NCBI GenBank assembly: GCA_021464415.1
Contig: CM038469.1
Span: 24,757,901-24,821,900, forward strand
Direction of reading: 5' to 3'
Length of the DNA stretch: 64,000 nucleotides
Source of the DNA: Lonicera japonica
Taxonomy: Eukaryota; Streptophyta; Magnoliopsida; Dipsacales; Caprifoliaceae
A model generated the notes under the pieces. It was not told where the DNA came from and ran no database searches. It saw nothing but the letters and a program-made list of their open reading frames with translations. Below, in pieces: positions 21,979 through 34,910 of this stretch. Position numbers and translations under genes: made by a program. Every line of letters begins with the position of its first letter. Position 1 is the stretch's first letter.

Positions 21979-23520
21979 TCAGTGTTGCATCAATTTGCAG
22001 CAATCAACTTCCAACTACGTGGGCACACGATATGTATGTATAGTGTTACATCAATTTTAAGTGTGAACACCACGAAAAAAAATCTCTCACCCCCCTCTCC
22101 CCTTTCCTCTTTCCCTTTTTTATACGATAGTCGATCTATATATAGATGATAAAAGAAAAATTGATTCCAGTGGATTTTGTCCTAAATGAACAACTTTTCT
22201 TAATAATCAAAATAATGGCCCCACAAATTCGATTAGTTAAAACCATCAAACCCCCCCCCCCCCCCCCCTCCTTCTCTCTTTCCCTTTTTCATACGATGGT
22301 ATGTAGATAATTGAAGAAAATTCATTCCAGTGGAATTTGTCCTAAATTAACAACTTTTCTAATAAACAAAACAATGGCCCCATAAATTCTAGAACGAAAG
22401 ATAGTCAAATTATTTTGAAACAACAAACAATCTTTCACTCTTATTTTCTTCTTCTTCTTCCTATTTTTTCAAAAAAATATAAAATTGATTAATTTATAGT
22501 CAATTAATATAGCAAACCCCATAATTTTAGTTATTGAGAAAAATAATTGCTACAGAACTTTACATTTTTAAGATTAATAATTCACGAAATGAATAATCGA
22601 AAGCCATTTTAATTATACAATTTTTGTTATTCTATTAGGGATGCTCTAAAATTTACAAGCTCTAAAAATTTACAAATATGTAGTCCTAACTAATCTAGGG
22701 TACTGCAACACTCCAAATGGTGTTTTCATCAATGCATAAATATGTTACTAAAATAAATGTTTGAGCGTTGGAGGACTCATGCAATTCAGTATTGGTTTTT
22801 AATTTCAAATATCTGTTAGTAAGCCGGTGAATTTGTATTCAACTTATTAGTTCTTTTTATTTTGGTATTGGTAAAGGCTATTCACTAACCAATTTATTTT
22901 ACTCGCGCCGATCAATCAATTACTTGCTTGACTCGTGTTTAGGTTGTTGAACTCATATTAAAAAATAAATACTCATTCTCAAGGTCGCATCATTTTTAAG
23001 TTTAAACACCACTAAAAATAAGAAATTTTTAATACATATTCCACAGTGGACCCCTCCCTTGTCCCCCCTCTTTTCCTTTTTTATACGAAAGTCTATTGAT
23101 AATTAAAGAAAATTTATTCCAGGGAAATTTGTACTAAATTAACAACTTTTCTTAATATTCAAAACGATGGCCCCACAAATTCGATTATTTAGAACGAAAC
23201 ATCCTAAAATTATTTTGAAACTTTAAACAATTTTCACCCTTATTTTTTTTTTAAAAAATAAATTAATTAATTTATGATCAATTAATATCTCAAACCACAA
23301 TTCTAATTATTGAGAAAAATAACCATTAAAAAATCTTACATTTTTAAAATTATTAATTCACGAAATGAATAATCGAAAGCTATTTTAACTATCCAAATTT
23401 TGCTATTCTATTAGAGATGCTCTGAAATTTACAAGCTCTAAAGATTCAAAAATATGTGGTCATAATTAATTTAGGGTGACTATTAGTACTTCACATCAGT
23501 ACTACAACACTCCGAAAAGT
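21979..23520. repeat. Repeat R1, further copies, with R4 fragment between
   Basis: A partial R1 lies at about 22085-22235. Fuller copies lie at 22250-22715 (after a poly-C run of about 19 bases at 22251) and 23045-23515. Between them, 22780-22900 is a right-hand R4 fragment. Shared landmarks are TTTTTATACGA, CAATTAATATAGCAAA-type sequence, TTGAGAAAAATAA and ATTAGAGATGCTCTGAAATT. Confidence 0.7.
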
Positions 23521-23778
23521 GTTTTCAACAATGCCTAAAAAGTGTCCAAAACAGAAAAGCATATAAAATTTTACCAAAGTAAATGTTTGTTGCAAATAGC
23601 CTTATAACTTAGTAGCATCTTCTACCTACGACTATGTATTAATATTAATATTAATATTTATATATATATATATACACACACATCACCAAAATCATCGCCT
23701 TGAAGTTAAATTATCAAGAATATTGATAATTGAACGGATATTTTTTAAATAGTTGATATCAAGAATGAGAAAGGAGTG
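23521..23778 (+). promoter_or_regulatory. Orphan RLP upstream region ending at a start-codon-like site
   Basis: AACACTCCGAAAAG near 23508, GCATATAAAATTTTACC, a TATA-rich stretch (23645-23672) and CATCACCAAAATCATCGCC..TATCAAGAAT (23680-23722) follow the order seen before RLP1 (46450-47055). At about 23757 GATATCAAGAATGAGAAAGG resembles the TATCAAGAATGAGAACAG of the RLP1 start. A CACTA terminus follows at once (23779). I infer a former RLP 5' end cut by a CACTA element; no LRR codons remain. Confidence 0.5.
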
Positions 23779-24000
23779 CACTACACCAAAAAGAGTAATA
23801 TATAAGTGTTTATGATACTTACGAACACTATCTATAAGTGTTATAAACACTTATAATTTGACCACTTACAGAATTTTGTAAGTGTTCGCAACCTTTATTA
23901 ATTTCTTGTGTGTAGCACTATTTGCAAGTGTCGTAGACACTTACTTTCTTAAAAAATATAAGTGTTTTCGACTCTTACTGATATAAGTTCTACAGTGGTT
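23779..24000 (+). mobile_element. CACTA transposon terminus with subterminal repeats
   Basis: It begins CACTACACCAAAAAGAG, the consensus type of plant CACTA/En-Spm ends. Many direct and inverted copies of a TAAGTGTT-like motif follow (for example near 23804, 23832, 23844, 23876, 23917 and 23956), as expected for transposase-binding subterminal repeats. The opposite TGGTGTAGTG end was not found, so the full extent is unknown and the element may be only an end fragment. Confidence 0.6.
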
Positions 24001-24900
24001 TATAACACAACTAAAAACATTACCATATTATATATCTAATGCCAAGAAAATAAAAATAGTTCACTACATAGAAATTTAACCCAAATTCACAATCCATAGT
24101 TTCAACCTCCATTTGTCACAAGCAAATTACCAAATCGAGGTGAATCCTTAATACGTCAAAAAAGTGAAATTATGCAAGTAAATCACCAAATTCAATCGGA
24201 GAATAATAACAATCCATATTCAATCACTATAACTAGCAATATATAGTTCAAACGATGCTCCTGGTGTGTAACAAATAAAACATTCAAGGAGTAGATAACT
24301 AGGAATACATGAAATTATATAAATATTACAATTCCATATAATGCACACAGTTAATAGCCACGAACATCAGCACAAGTACACAACTCAACTTCTTCCCTCT
24401 TTCATCGCTGCCTTACACTTTTTTCAATCTGCAAATTTACATTTGAGGAAAACTATACTTCAGGATTGGTTGCTTAAGGTTTAACATGAATCCTAAATTG
24501 ATTAATTCACATATAAAAACCTCATAATCAATCGATTATTAGTCACACAATGCTAATTCCTTTACTAAAGCTCAAACTCTATCTCGAAAACTACCAGGTT
24601 TGGATTCTAGGAAATTAGAAAAACAATAAATAAACAAGCAGTAAATTATGCAAATAAAGGTGTATTTGATTAAAAAAAATATTGGAATGACAGAAAAAAA
24701 ACAGATAAAAAAGAAGCAAAGGTGCATATATGAATATGTTTATAATATTCAAAGACGGAAAGCAACATAGCACGTCAAAAGTTCACTTTCTAAAAGACAC
24801 TTGCTTCACTACTCCAGCCCATTATACCAACCTAATAGCGGGCTTAGTAATGCAGAGTGTTAAAAAAGAACATAAGAAATGAAAAATAAAAATAAAATAT
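24001..24900. other. Intergenic or CACTA interior
   Basis: Non-coding, AT-rich. I recognise no gene or repeat family. If the CACTA element is long, this would be its interior, but nothing resembling a transposase is visible. Confidence 0.4.
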
Positions 24901-26220
24901 GCAGTATCCGACTACCCGGGAGTGAGAAGATCTTCTAATGTGGTTGGCAGCACAGATATAAAAGCAATATCGATAAACCAACTACTCCAAGTCCTCCAAA
25001 ACTTCCCTAGAACTGTAAATCAAATAGATGGGTTCATTAGCATTTTGGTGTTCCTTTTGGCTTTTATAATAATATACTATATTTATAAAATAAGAATAAA
25101 AATAGATAAAAGTTCCCCAAAGCCTTCATGTGTGTCTCTTATGCTTGTTATATTCTATTATATGCATAGTTTGAGGGGGAGTTTTCCCTTTAGAAAACTC
25201 AACTTATGATCTTAATCGCAAATACACATTAATTTATTGTCATCATAAAAAAGGGGGAGATTGTTGACCTTGAAGTCACTAATCTTGTTTTGATAATAGC
25301 AATAACGTTAATCATGTGTAATTTAACTAAGTTGATGTTTTAAGTTATAACCGCAATAAATTGATCACACGTGGACTAAATTGAAAAGTCAGAACCAAGA
25401 ATATTCACCTACGAAGATTTGCATTATCAATATCTCACACCTCACACAACTACTTGATCAATGCATTATCAATAGCATTTGTATGAAGAACAATGACCCA
25501 AGGAAGAAAAGAAACTGATGGTCCAAAAACTAGCCATTTAATTTCTGATTTTTTACCATTTTTGGCACAAAACTTGTACCAACTCCCTCCAAACGGCCAT
25601 ATGTTGTCCTAGACTATATATACACCATCTAAGACATATTTAAACACTCTTGAATCATTCCTACACTATTCTCTTAATCTATATTCAATATTCAAATATT
25701 CAAGAACATTGCTTTTGATCAATTATCTTTAGTTTGAGCTAGAAATTGTTGATCAAATTTGATATCTCTTTGTGTGAGCTTAAATTGTAATTTTCATACA
25801 CTTGAGAGCTATTGTACATTAGTGTTAGTCACCAAATTATTTTATTCAAATATTAAGAGAGGTTTATCTCTTAAAATAGCAATAGGTAGTTCTTGTGGTG
25901 AGTGTTGTGTGTAAGAAACATTTGTAGAGTGAAATCATTTGTAAATGTTTGATTTTCACCCGAAAGAAGCTCGGTAGTGGAAATTCTAGGAGAACTAACC
26001 GAGCACGGAAGTAGGGGTTAACAAGCCGAACCGTATGGACAAAAAATCTTCGACTTCTATCGGTTTAATCTTTCTATCTCTAGCTCTATTGTTTATTGCT
26101 ATATTTACTTTGAGATTGATTTTACTTAAGTGTTTTGTTTGATTACTTGATATAGACTTTGATTAATTTTAAAAATGATGTTTAAAATCCTATTTAGTTT
26201 TAAAAACCTTATTCCCATTC
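24901..26220 (+). mobile_element. Sirevirus-like copia 3' end and LTR B
   Basis: About 360 bp of internal sequence precedes the LTR, with two polypurine tracts: GAGGGGGAG near 25170 and AAAAAGGGGGAGA at 25247-25259. The LTR starts TGTTGACCTTGAAGTCACTA at 25262. The AGGGGGAGATTGTTG junction is characteristic of Sirevirus/Maximus-type copia elements. The LTR body shares TTCACCCG(A/G)AAGAAG, AACTAACCGAGC and GACAAAAAATCTTCGACTTC with the copies at 34.9 and 54.3 kb. It stops near 26220 (TTTTAAAAACCTTATTC), before the C-rich LTR end. The segment around the AGTCGACT palindromes is deleted here. Confidence 0.8.
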
Positions 26221-27615
26221 AAGAAATTGTTCCAGAAGAACAAACTCTACAACTTTAAGAACCTATGCCATTAAGGAGATCCACTAGGGAAAGGAGAAAT
26301 GTGGTGGCAGATGAATATATTGTATTTCTCTAAGAATATAAAGTTGACATTGGATTGATGGAAAATGATCTGATCAACTTTCATCAACCATGAAATATTA
26401 TGATTCTTAGAAGTGGATTGATGCCATAAATGAGGAGATTTATCCCATGAAGAAATAATGACGTATATGATCTTATCTCATTGCCAAAAGGTGCATTATA
26501 AATGGATATTTAAGACCAAGAGGGATTCTAAAGCTGATGTAAAGAGGTACAAAACTTGTCTTGTCGTAAAGGGATTTACATAAAAGAAAGGCATCAACTA
26601 TAATGAAATTTACTATTTTAAGACTATAATGGCATTGGTGGAGCATTTCAATCTTGAGTCACAGTAGATGGATATACAGACGACGTTTCTTAATGGTGAC
26701 ACTATTGAAACAATCTATATGGTATTTAAAATTTCATCAAGTGATCATCTTATTTGGTTTTGAGATAAATTTGGTCGATGATTGTGTATACCATAAGTTC
26801 TGTGGGAGCAAGTATATTTTTATGATTTTATATATATTAATGATATTTTACTTGTTACCAACGACGTATACATATTGCACGAAACCAAGAGATTTCTGAT
26901 TAAGAATTTGAGATGAAACATCTTGGTGACGTCTTTTTTGTGTTAAGCATATAGATACACCAAGATCGCTTTCAGGGTACTTTACGATCATCACAAAAGG
27001 GCTATATCGAAAAGGCTCTCAAAAGATATGGCATCCAGGATTGCAAATCAGGTGATACCCCTATGGTTAAGAGAGATACGGTTAATCTCATTCAGTACCC
27101 TAAGAATGATTTTTAGGAAAATAAAATGCAGAAGATTCTTTATGCATCAGTAGTATGGAGTCTGATGTATATTCAGGTATGTATGCATCCGGATTTTGCA
27201 TACATTGTTGGGATCGATGCTAATCAGATATTTAAGTAATCCAAGAATAAACCATTTGAAAGCAACAAAACAGTTCTTGTGGTACTTACAGAAAATAGAA
27301 GAACTACATGCTCACATATCGAATGTCAGATCAGCTTGAAATTGTTGGCTATACTGACTCCGATTTTGTTGGGTGCAAAGATAGAATTAAATCTATCTTG
27401 TTTTCCACTAACAACAAGGGCTTGATGAAGTCTAAATATATAGACATCAAGTTTCTAGTTATTAAGGAAAGAGTTCAGAGTGAATAAGTGTCTATAGAAT
27501 ACATCGGTATAAACTCCATGGCAGCGAATCCGCTTACTAAGGAATTGCCACCCAAAGTGCTTCATGAGCACATTAATTGTGTGGGTGTCAATTATTTTCA
27601 GAAAATTCAGTTTTA
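26221..27615 (+). pseudogene. copia-2 pol relic (reverse transcriptase and RNase H)
   Basis: Fragmented plus-strand frames include LPKGALYKWIFKTKRDSK-like sequence (about 26477-26535), MDIQTTFLNGD (about 26667-26700), YINDILLVTND (about 26834-26866, where active RTs have YVDD), and an RNase H/C-terminal part NPLTKELPPKVLHEH (about 27528-27575). There are numerous stops and frameshifts. This differs in sequence from copia-1, so it is another family. It joins the truncated Sirevirus LTR B with no gap. Confidence 0.8.
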
Positions 27616-28826
27616 GTGGGAGTTTGTAATTTTTGTGTTTTTATGATATAGACATATTTCGGTGGTTTTGGTTTAAGGATATTTAAAGTTATTTTCTGCA
27701 GAAATAAAGTTTAGTTTATTTACACTATGCTTTTGGATATGGTTTGGTCTCACTAAGGTTTCAGGAGGACCAGTTGGAAATAGGCATGTTAATATCACAT
27801 TGTATGTAATTTTCATGCTACACATCCACATCATGATCCATGTCATTCAATTAGATCGACATGTGTGACCATTGATGGGTCGAGTTATGTCAAGTGTAAC
27901 AAATACCACTTTGATCCTATGTTGATATGATTGATGGATCGGATTGGATACAGATACATTTCAGTAATGATAGCAAAGATGTGAAATAATTATGTGTGAA
28001 ATAATTATGTGTGGACTGTCAAATGGTTAAGCCCATTTTCATGCTACACATCCACATCATGATAACGAAGATGTGAATTAATTATGTGAAATAATTATGT
28101 GTGAAATAATTATGTGTTGTGGACTGTCAAATGGTTAAGCCCACTTTAAAAGTGATCAAATAAGATTTAAGTTATTTGGGCTTAAATGTATCTAATAGGG
28201 TGTGGGACTTTAATGTGTAGATACTTAAGAGTAATTCTATTTTTATGATGGACTAAAATAGAAATACTAAATAGATAGTAGGGTTTACTATATATATATT
28301 GTGGTTATGGTCCCTAGATCACACGTACGTATCTTGTCCCTGTTGAGCCCTCATCATCACAGAGAGCATAGGGAACACTTAAAGGATTTTTCTAAATAAA
28401 TACATGTAGATCTGGAAGGCCAATCACTGCGCTACAAACACACGTTATGAATTCAGGTACGCTTCCGCATATTAACCTTTTGATTCTTGGTGATACAATA
28501 TGAATGATCCTAGGGTTTATGGTTGCTTAAAACCAACAAGATCTAACAGAAAAACCCCACCATCAATAATTCTTTCATTTGTGAAATGTGATCCTTTATA
28601 AAATCATAACTGTTTCCATAAAATTTCAATGTGGGACTTAATACTTTTTATTCTGTTTTCCATCTCGAGTAGTTCACTTTAGGTGATAATTTCTCATTCA
28701 CTCTATATTCATTTTAAGCAAACAAATATATGATTTCGATATACTCACGGAGGAGAACTCAAATATATAATTACCTTTCACAACTAAGTGTGAAATCCTG
28801 TTTAAAATTACCCTCAAAATGGTTCA
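27616..28826 (+). mobile_element. copia-2 polypurine tract and 3' LTR region
   Basis: TTTTAGTGGGAGTTTGTAA at about 27612-27630 ends the coding relic and looks like a polypurine tract, so the LTR probably begins TGTAATTTTTGTG near 27628. The sequence 27705-28826 is duplicated at 13486-14577. A TATA-like region (TACTATATATATATTG, about 28287) and TGAATTCAGGTACGC (about 28447, possible U5 or splice donor) are present. The exact LTR end is not fixed. AATTATGTGTGAAAT triplications at 27985-28120 are absent from the other copy. Confidence 0.65.
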
Positions 28827-29080
28827 AAAAATGATTTCTATACCCATTTTTTTCCAACAGCAAATTGCAATTTAAGTGTAAGAAAGATGTAGATGTACGG
28901 AGAATTTTGAAGCAGCAACGGTGGCTACTTTCCTCCGTAGGCTGGGTGCCTTTTAAATTAACAAATTTGTGGGGTTTTCAAGGGGGGTGATCGATCTATC
29001 AAATATTGTTGTACTAACTATATCAATTATGATATTTGTGATCTTAAGTTGACGTTGGTGCTAATTGTTGCACTAACTAT
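28827..29080. other. Intergenic
   Basis: No gene or repeat recognised in this stretch. Confidence 0.4.
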
Positions 29081-29770
29081 ATTAATTCGGTTGATTTCGA
29101 TTTTTACTGAAATCCGAAATCAACCGAATTAATCCAAGGAAAAATGGTTTTGGTAAAATATATTTATATATTGAGAATTGATTTATTGAAATCGAAAATA
29201 CCAAAAATTCCAAAAAGTTTGGTTTGGTTTTGGTATTACATGTAGAAAAACCAAAATACTAATTTACCGTACCGAAAAACTATCAAAAGTATGATATCGG
29301 AACACCAATTCCAAAATTATCAAAAATATGTAATATAACAAAAATGTTGAATAACTAACCACAAAAATTATCAGATATAGTTAAGACCACAAAGTTTTAG
29401 ATTTGTGTTGAAGTGATCTTTAACAACTAACTTTTAATTTATTGTTGCTACTCACTTCATCGTGTAAGTAATGTTTAAATTCCTTCTACTTTCAATCTAA
29501 ATATGCCCTAGTGTATCAAAAGCGAAAGCAAGCAAATATATTTTATACATTTTGCACTTGTAATACTATTCACCAAAGTCAAAATAATGGAAAAAAAAAA
29601 CATACCGATTATACTAAAAATATCAAGTAGTTCAGTATTGGTTTTTTATTTCAAATACCAATTAGTAAGCTAGTAAATCTGGTATTCAACTTCTTAATTA
29701 TTTTTGTTTTAGTATTGGAAAGGGCTATTCACCGACGGATTTATGGAAATAACATCCCTACTCATACCGA
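29081..29770. repeat. R4 repeat unit with an intact left hairpin
   Basis: This is the most complete isolated R4 copy. The left part carries a perfect-looking hairpin: TTAATTCGGTTGATTTCG (29084-29101) is mirrored by CGAAATCAACCGAATTAA (29115-29132). It ends ..GGAAATAACATCCCTACTC near 29762. Confidence 0.65.
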
Positions 29771-30051
29771 TCAATTAATTATTTGCTTGACTCGTGTTTA
29801 GGTTGCTGAACTTCTATGTCATACTCATATAACTGAAAAAATATAGTGAACTGTAAAATTTTGTATTTTCTTTGTAGGTACGTTGTTCGTACTTGTCAAA
29901 ATTCATATTTTTAAATTTATTGTCGGTTTTAGTTTGGCTCACTTACGTATCCTCTTTCCACCATTGCAGTAAAGCGTGACAAACACCTTAAAATTGTTGG
30001 GGAAATTACAAAATTAGTACTATAAAAACATTATTTCATTGGTCCAAGATG

Positions 30052-30134
<83 letters not shown>
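30052..30134. repeat. (AAT)n microsatellite, about 27 units
   Basis: An uninterrupted AAT/ATA run of about 83 bp. It produces a meaningless polytyrosine frame on the minus strand. Confidence 0.98.
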
Positions 30135-31064
30135 TAGAACTACAAAGTAAGAATTCAAAAAATACAAATTTATGTATTGTTTTGGTTACCATCCAAAGCA
30201 ATTTTCCCACAAATACACTACAAATGAGGAACAAAATGCATAGATGTCAAACTCAAGTTAACGAATTTCTTGGGTTGAGTCGTGGATTAGGTCACTCTCT
30301 TTAAGGTGTTTCACAACACTGCCCTTTTTGTGCAAGCAGTTTACCACGTTATATCGCTCCCAGGATAAAATAGCCTAGAAATTTAGCTTTTGACTTGACC
30401 TTCTTTACATCGAAGATAGGCTGGTATTACACATATAGATTCAAACACTTGCTCAAAATACATATACAAATTTAAGGGTTCTTGTAATGAAACTAGTAGA
30501 GAAGAAACATCAGTTTATACAAGAAAGAATCTTGTATCATCTAGTTAAAGGTAACGAAATTTGCTTTAATTCTTCTCTTTTAGAATGAAGAGTTGATACT
30601 GAAACTACTAGCCTCATCTTCAAAGCTAATTTTTCTAAGAGTAAAGTAAAAGTATATTCAGTATAGAAAAACTCTTTGAAAGGAGAATAGTTCCTTTAAT
30701 TTGTATTGAGGGGAAGATATAGTATTTTTGTAAAAGAATAACAGCTCATTCTTTTTTCATCTTCCAACCGATATATATATATATGAAAACATATATCACC
30801 ATTAAACCATTCTTTAAATGTATCAAAATAAAATTCACACCATTAATCTCCATAAAAAATCTAAATAAATGAGTCATTAGAACAATGATTATAATATATT
30901 AATATTGTTTTAATAAGAGATAATAAGAAATGATTTAATATTTTGAAACCACCACATAATAAAAGCATAAATAAAATAATAAATATTTTATTCTCTCCAA
31001 TCTTTTAGTAAAATATACGTACTTGTGATTTTTTTTTTTTTTTTAAATACATACAAGTTCTAAC
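30135..31064. other. Intergenic
   Basis: AT-rich. I see no gene or dated element. Confidence 0.45.
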
Positions 31065-31520
31065 ACACTCCAGTCATTTGTTATGTATCAAACATAATTA
31101 TTTTCAGTCATATATCAATTAAGAATCCTAATTAATAATTTCAAACATATATTACTATATGTAACACCCACTGATGAGTCTTTCTCCCTTCTCTTTTTTT
31201 GGACTACGATGAGTCTTTCCTTATCTCCACCTTCCGATAATTAGGGAAGACCCATTAAAGACCTATTGGTGAGATTGATCTTAATTTGTCACGAAAAAGT
31301 CTAGCTTGCTAGATTAAAGAATATGTTATACACGTAAAAGGGTAATGTTTAAATTTAATTAAACCGGTGAATTATCGAAAATTTTATTGTTACAAATAAT
31401 AATAAAACAAATATTTTATTACTATTTTTTTTGTGTATAAAAAAGTAAATAAAAAAATTGAGCCTAATCAGCACTGTAAAAATTCAGTTTCAACACACAT
31501 TTTTAATTTAAAAAAAAATT
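31065..31520. repeat. Segmental duplication block 1, diverged third copy
   Basis: CAGTCATTTGTTATGTATCAAACATAATTA, TAACACCCACTGATGAGTCTTTC, AATTAGGGAAGACCCATTAA and GAGATTGATCTTAATTTGT recur from 9391-9770 and 17096-17468. A stretch unique to this copy (about 31320-31480) interrupts it before TTTCAACACACATTTTTAAT resumes. Confidence 0.75.
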
Positions 31521-33204
31521 AATAATAACAGTCATATGGGCAGCTCTGCGTGGGGTCACACAAGAATTTGTTAGAGCATCTCCTACGGTATTGTATAATT
31601 TTGGTTTGCGTAAAATTTACACATTTTGTAAAAATAATTGTCTCTTCTAAGAAACTTTTGACACTTAGGATTTTTGTAAAAGGATTCTATAAAATAGAAA
31701 CCTATTTTACACATCCACATCATCTTTCTATCTCTTTAATTTTTTATAAAAACTTTAAAATGATATAACTAAAAACCTAAAAATTAGTTTTTAATATAAT
31801 TTATATATTTGAAATTTACTTATCAACAGCTACAAAAACAAGATCCATTGTTACTATGAAATTATGTATAAAAAACTTTCATACAAAATTATTGAATATT
31901 ACATATAATGTTATATTCTATTTGTATGATTCTCATTGGTCCATTTAAATTTTACACATGAGAATCATTGGAGCACAAAGTGAATATGTGTATAATTTAA
32001 GTGTAAAACTCTTTTACACATAGGATTTTACACAAAAAAATATAGGGTGATTTTGTTTCTATCCGCGATATCTTGCAGTTAATCTGCTAGCATGGATAGA
32101 CTGACAAAAAATATTATTGATTTAATTTTATAAGTACTATTTTAAATAATAATTTAATATTAAAATATCCACTAGATTAATCAGTAGATCTACTTTCTAG
32201 TCTCTTTTTTTTTGTAAGAAAATAAGTAATTAACATTTTCACCTCTCCAATTAAACGCACCATTTGTGTAAGCCAGTTTCGGAAAAAAATACCTACGCAC
32301 TCCCCAATCGTTTCTACGCTAAACAAGATTGAACAAAACTAACAAGGTCGGGTTCTTGAATTTTGCGTGCCATACAGAGTTTTTCAAGACATTTTCCTCC
32401 TTCCGAGACAAGCTCCTTGGCCTTCTCCCCATCACATATAAATTTTTTATTTTAATCTGTTTCTCAGTTAAAAGAGCAAAAGGAGAAAGCACAAAACCCT
32501 CCAAAGAAACTTGGGCCAAGATTTCTTATAACAGTAACAAATTTATTAGAAATGAATAATTTGATAATGAAACCTTTAATGGGTTCTTTAAGTAATAAAG
32601 ACTCCCAACAAAGTCGCAATTTGAGCCCTAAAGATGACATGCAAAGTTTTAATTCCTTTTGGGTTCTTAATTACTCTACTGCAAATATAGTTATTAAAAG
32701 ATTATCGATGTGTCATCCCTGTACATGATTGAAGTTATTTATAGGTTATCCAGAAAGTGGAGATTAAGAGTATGAAACTATGAATCTCCCTATATATATA
32801 CGCCCGATCGCCGATGGCAGTTGCCTTACGACAATGGGCATATTCAACGACCGGCAATTAAAAATGGGACCTACTAGCAATCCGGAGAAAAGCCATGCAC
32901 ATGGCTGAATCGTGGGTATATGAATATGTGGAGTGTCCGGCAAACCCCTAGACAAGCTCACTGACCATGTCGAAGATCCTCAGCTCAATTCCATCCTGTT
33001 CAAGAGGCGATGGCATCAATTGCTGCTTCAAAAGAAGCTGACAGGGATTCCCTGATGGACTTCCATATGTATGCTAATTTAAGACGTGATGCAATATCAT
33101 CATTTTTTTTATAAAACTAGATTCACATGAGAGTCGTGGATTGGGGTGCTCACACAATGCAATTATGGGAAGAAACTGGTTGGGGCCAATCAAGGCAGTG
33201 GCCT
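31521..33204. other. Intergenic, with weak MITE-like and exon-like traces
   Basis: TTAGAGCATCTCCTACGG near 31568 resembles the GAGCATCTCC end of common plant MITEs, but no matching right end was found. Near 33009-33090 a short plus-strand frame reads AMASIAASKEADRDSL, then MDFHMYANLRRDA. Its composition looks more protein-like than the surroundings, but I do not recognise the family and it has no start, stop or splice context that I can defend. Confidence 0.25.
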
Positions 33205-34387
33205 TATAACAACCCGCCTAATAAAGCAAGTGTTAACGGATGCTGTATCTAATTAACAACAGATAAAGAAATAGATATAACCAATCAATTAAACAAGATA
33301 GAGAAAATCTAATAAAAATTGGGCATGAAGTATTTGTAAATACTAAGAAATCCATCCTGTATAATAAACAACGCGAAAATATAAAATACTTCTCAAATCC
33401 ATTACAATCGAATTTCGATAAATATAACTAGTACATCCATAGACAGTACAAGTATTCGAACTTAATTAGAAGTTACAACTACTACAAATTAGGATAATAC
33501 AACAACTAATTACATAGGGGCATCAGAGAAGATTCTAAGATGAACTTGAACCTGCTCAACGATCTCTACCCAAGACACGATGTGTACCTGAAAGGAAAAT
33601 GAGGGAATGAGCCACAAATGGCCCAGTGGGAACTATAGGGAAAGGGAAAATGCAATGCATGATCGTACTACAATATAAGAGAGTTCATAATTCAGCTATT
33701 AACAAAATTCCCGATTTATACCAATTTATAGGAAAACTATACATAAAGCATCAATATAATTTTATTAATTATCAATACATATCTCACACGATAGCTGTGT
33801 AAACATCCGTCCACCTTCTCCTCCTCTTCCTCGACCTAATACCGGTACTAGATAGAATATACTACTCACAAACACACCCTATCTTACCATGGGTTAGTGC
33901 ACTAGTAACCAGATTTATGGCACCCCATCTTTACCATGGGTCTGTGCAATAACATAGCTCAAACATTTCTATACCGGTGCTTATCCGGTTCCAACAAGTT
34001 CAATATTTTTCATAACAATTTATATACTTAAACCATAGTGTTTTAGAATTTCAAGAACAACAAAGATAGTATTTACCGCTTTAACACCCCATATTAATAG
34101 AGTAGTACTTTTCTTTTATATAATTGCATAATTATACCAAAAAAGGACAACAATAAAATCATTAATAATTGTAATACATAATCCAAAAATCTCAAATTTT
34201 CCCATAAATTATACTTATACTAACCAAGTTCCTTAATTTGAAGCATTTAGTGAAGACTAGTAAGAGGAGTAATACTAGACCTGCTAGTAATATCGTCAAA
34301 TACCTCATGCATGTTTAACCACGAGTTTAAAATATGATTTTAAGTTGATTAATATTCTCAAATTTTTTAAATTTTGATGAAAATTCT
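33205..34387 (-). mobile_element. Ty3/gypsy LTR fragment, minus strand
   Basis: TTATAACAACCCGCC at about 33204 is the inverse of a GGCGGGTTGTTATAA LTR end. CCACAAATGGCCCAGTGGGA (about 33611) is the inverse of the TCCCACTGGGCCATTTGTGG..CTCATTCCCTC motif common upstream of the terminus of plant gypsy LTRs. The rest is non-coding. Its right edge adjoins the next element at about 34387 and is only approximate. Confidence 0.55.
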
Positions 34388-34910
34388 GCAACTTCCAACG
34401 AGTCATGTTAATGTATTTGAGTATGTTAGAATGACCATAAGTCATTCCAGGTGGATCGAACGAAAATCAGCTCGTAAATAGCAAGTTTCAGTCCTATGTG
34501 ATTAATGATTTTTACTTGACTTTGGAAGTCCCTATCTTCTTCATCCGAACTACAAATGAGTCCCTATTTGTGCCTATCTCTAGGTTTTGATCCACTCTAC
34601 CATTTTCGTGTTCTTTTTAGTTAGTCCCGGCAAAGCCCCCAGGCGGCGTATTTTTTTAAAACGAGGTCCTCGGTAACGCGACATAAAGACTCCTTATTCT
34701 TTTTTCTTTGCATTTATTTTATATTTGATTTTATTCTTATTGATGCAATTTCATTTTACAGAATAAATCTAAACTAAAACTGAACTAAACAATAAATGAA
34801 GCGAAGTTTTTTGGCCGAGACCTAATTCCCATTCCTTAATGATGAAAAATGGGTGTGAAGTCGAGCTCTTGACCAAAAAGCTGAAGGAGGCAAAATAGAG
34901 CCATGTAGTC

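Noticed and set aside
24922..25209. 95-codon ORF with a hydrophobic segment, possible envelope-like protein
   Set aside because: It lies in the non-coding, polypurine-rich stretch before a Sirevirus LTR, starts without context and shows no known motif; a chance frame is more likely.
30031..30234. Minus-strand ORF with a long tyrosine run
   Set aside because: The tyrosines are only the translation of the (AAT)n microsatellite at 30052-30134; no protein family has this form.
31568..32050. MITE with GAGCATCTCC end
   Set aside because: Only the left-hand wording fits; no inverted right end or target duplication was found, so it is mentioned only as a trace in the intergenic entry.
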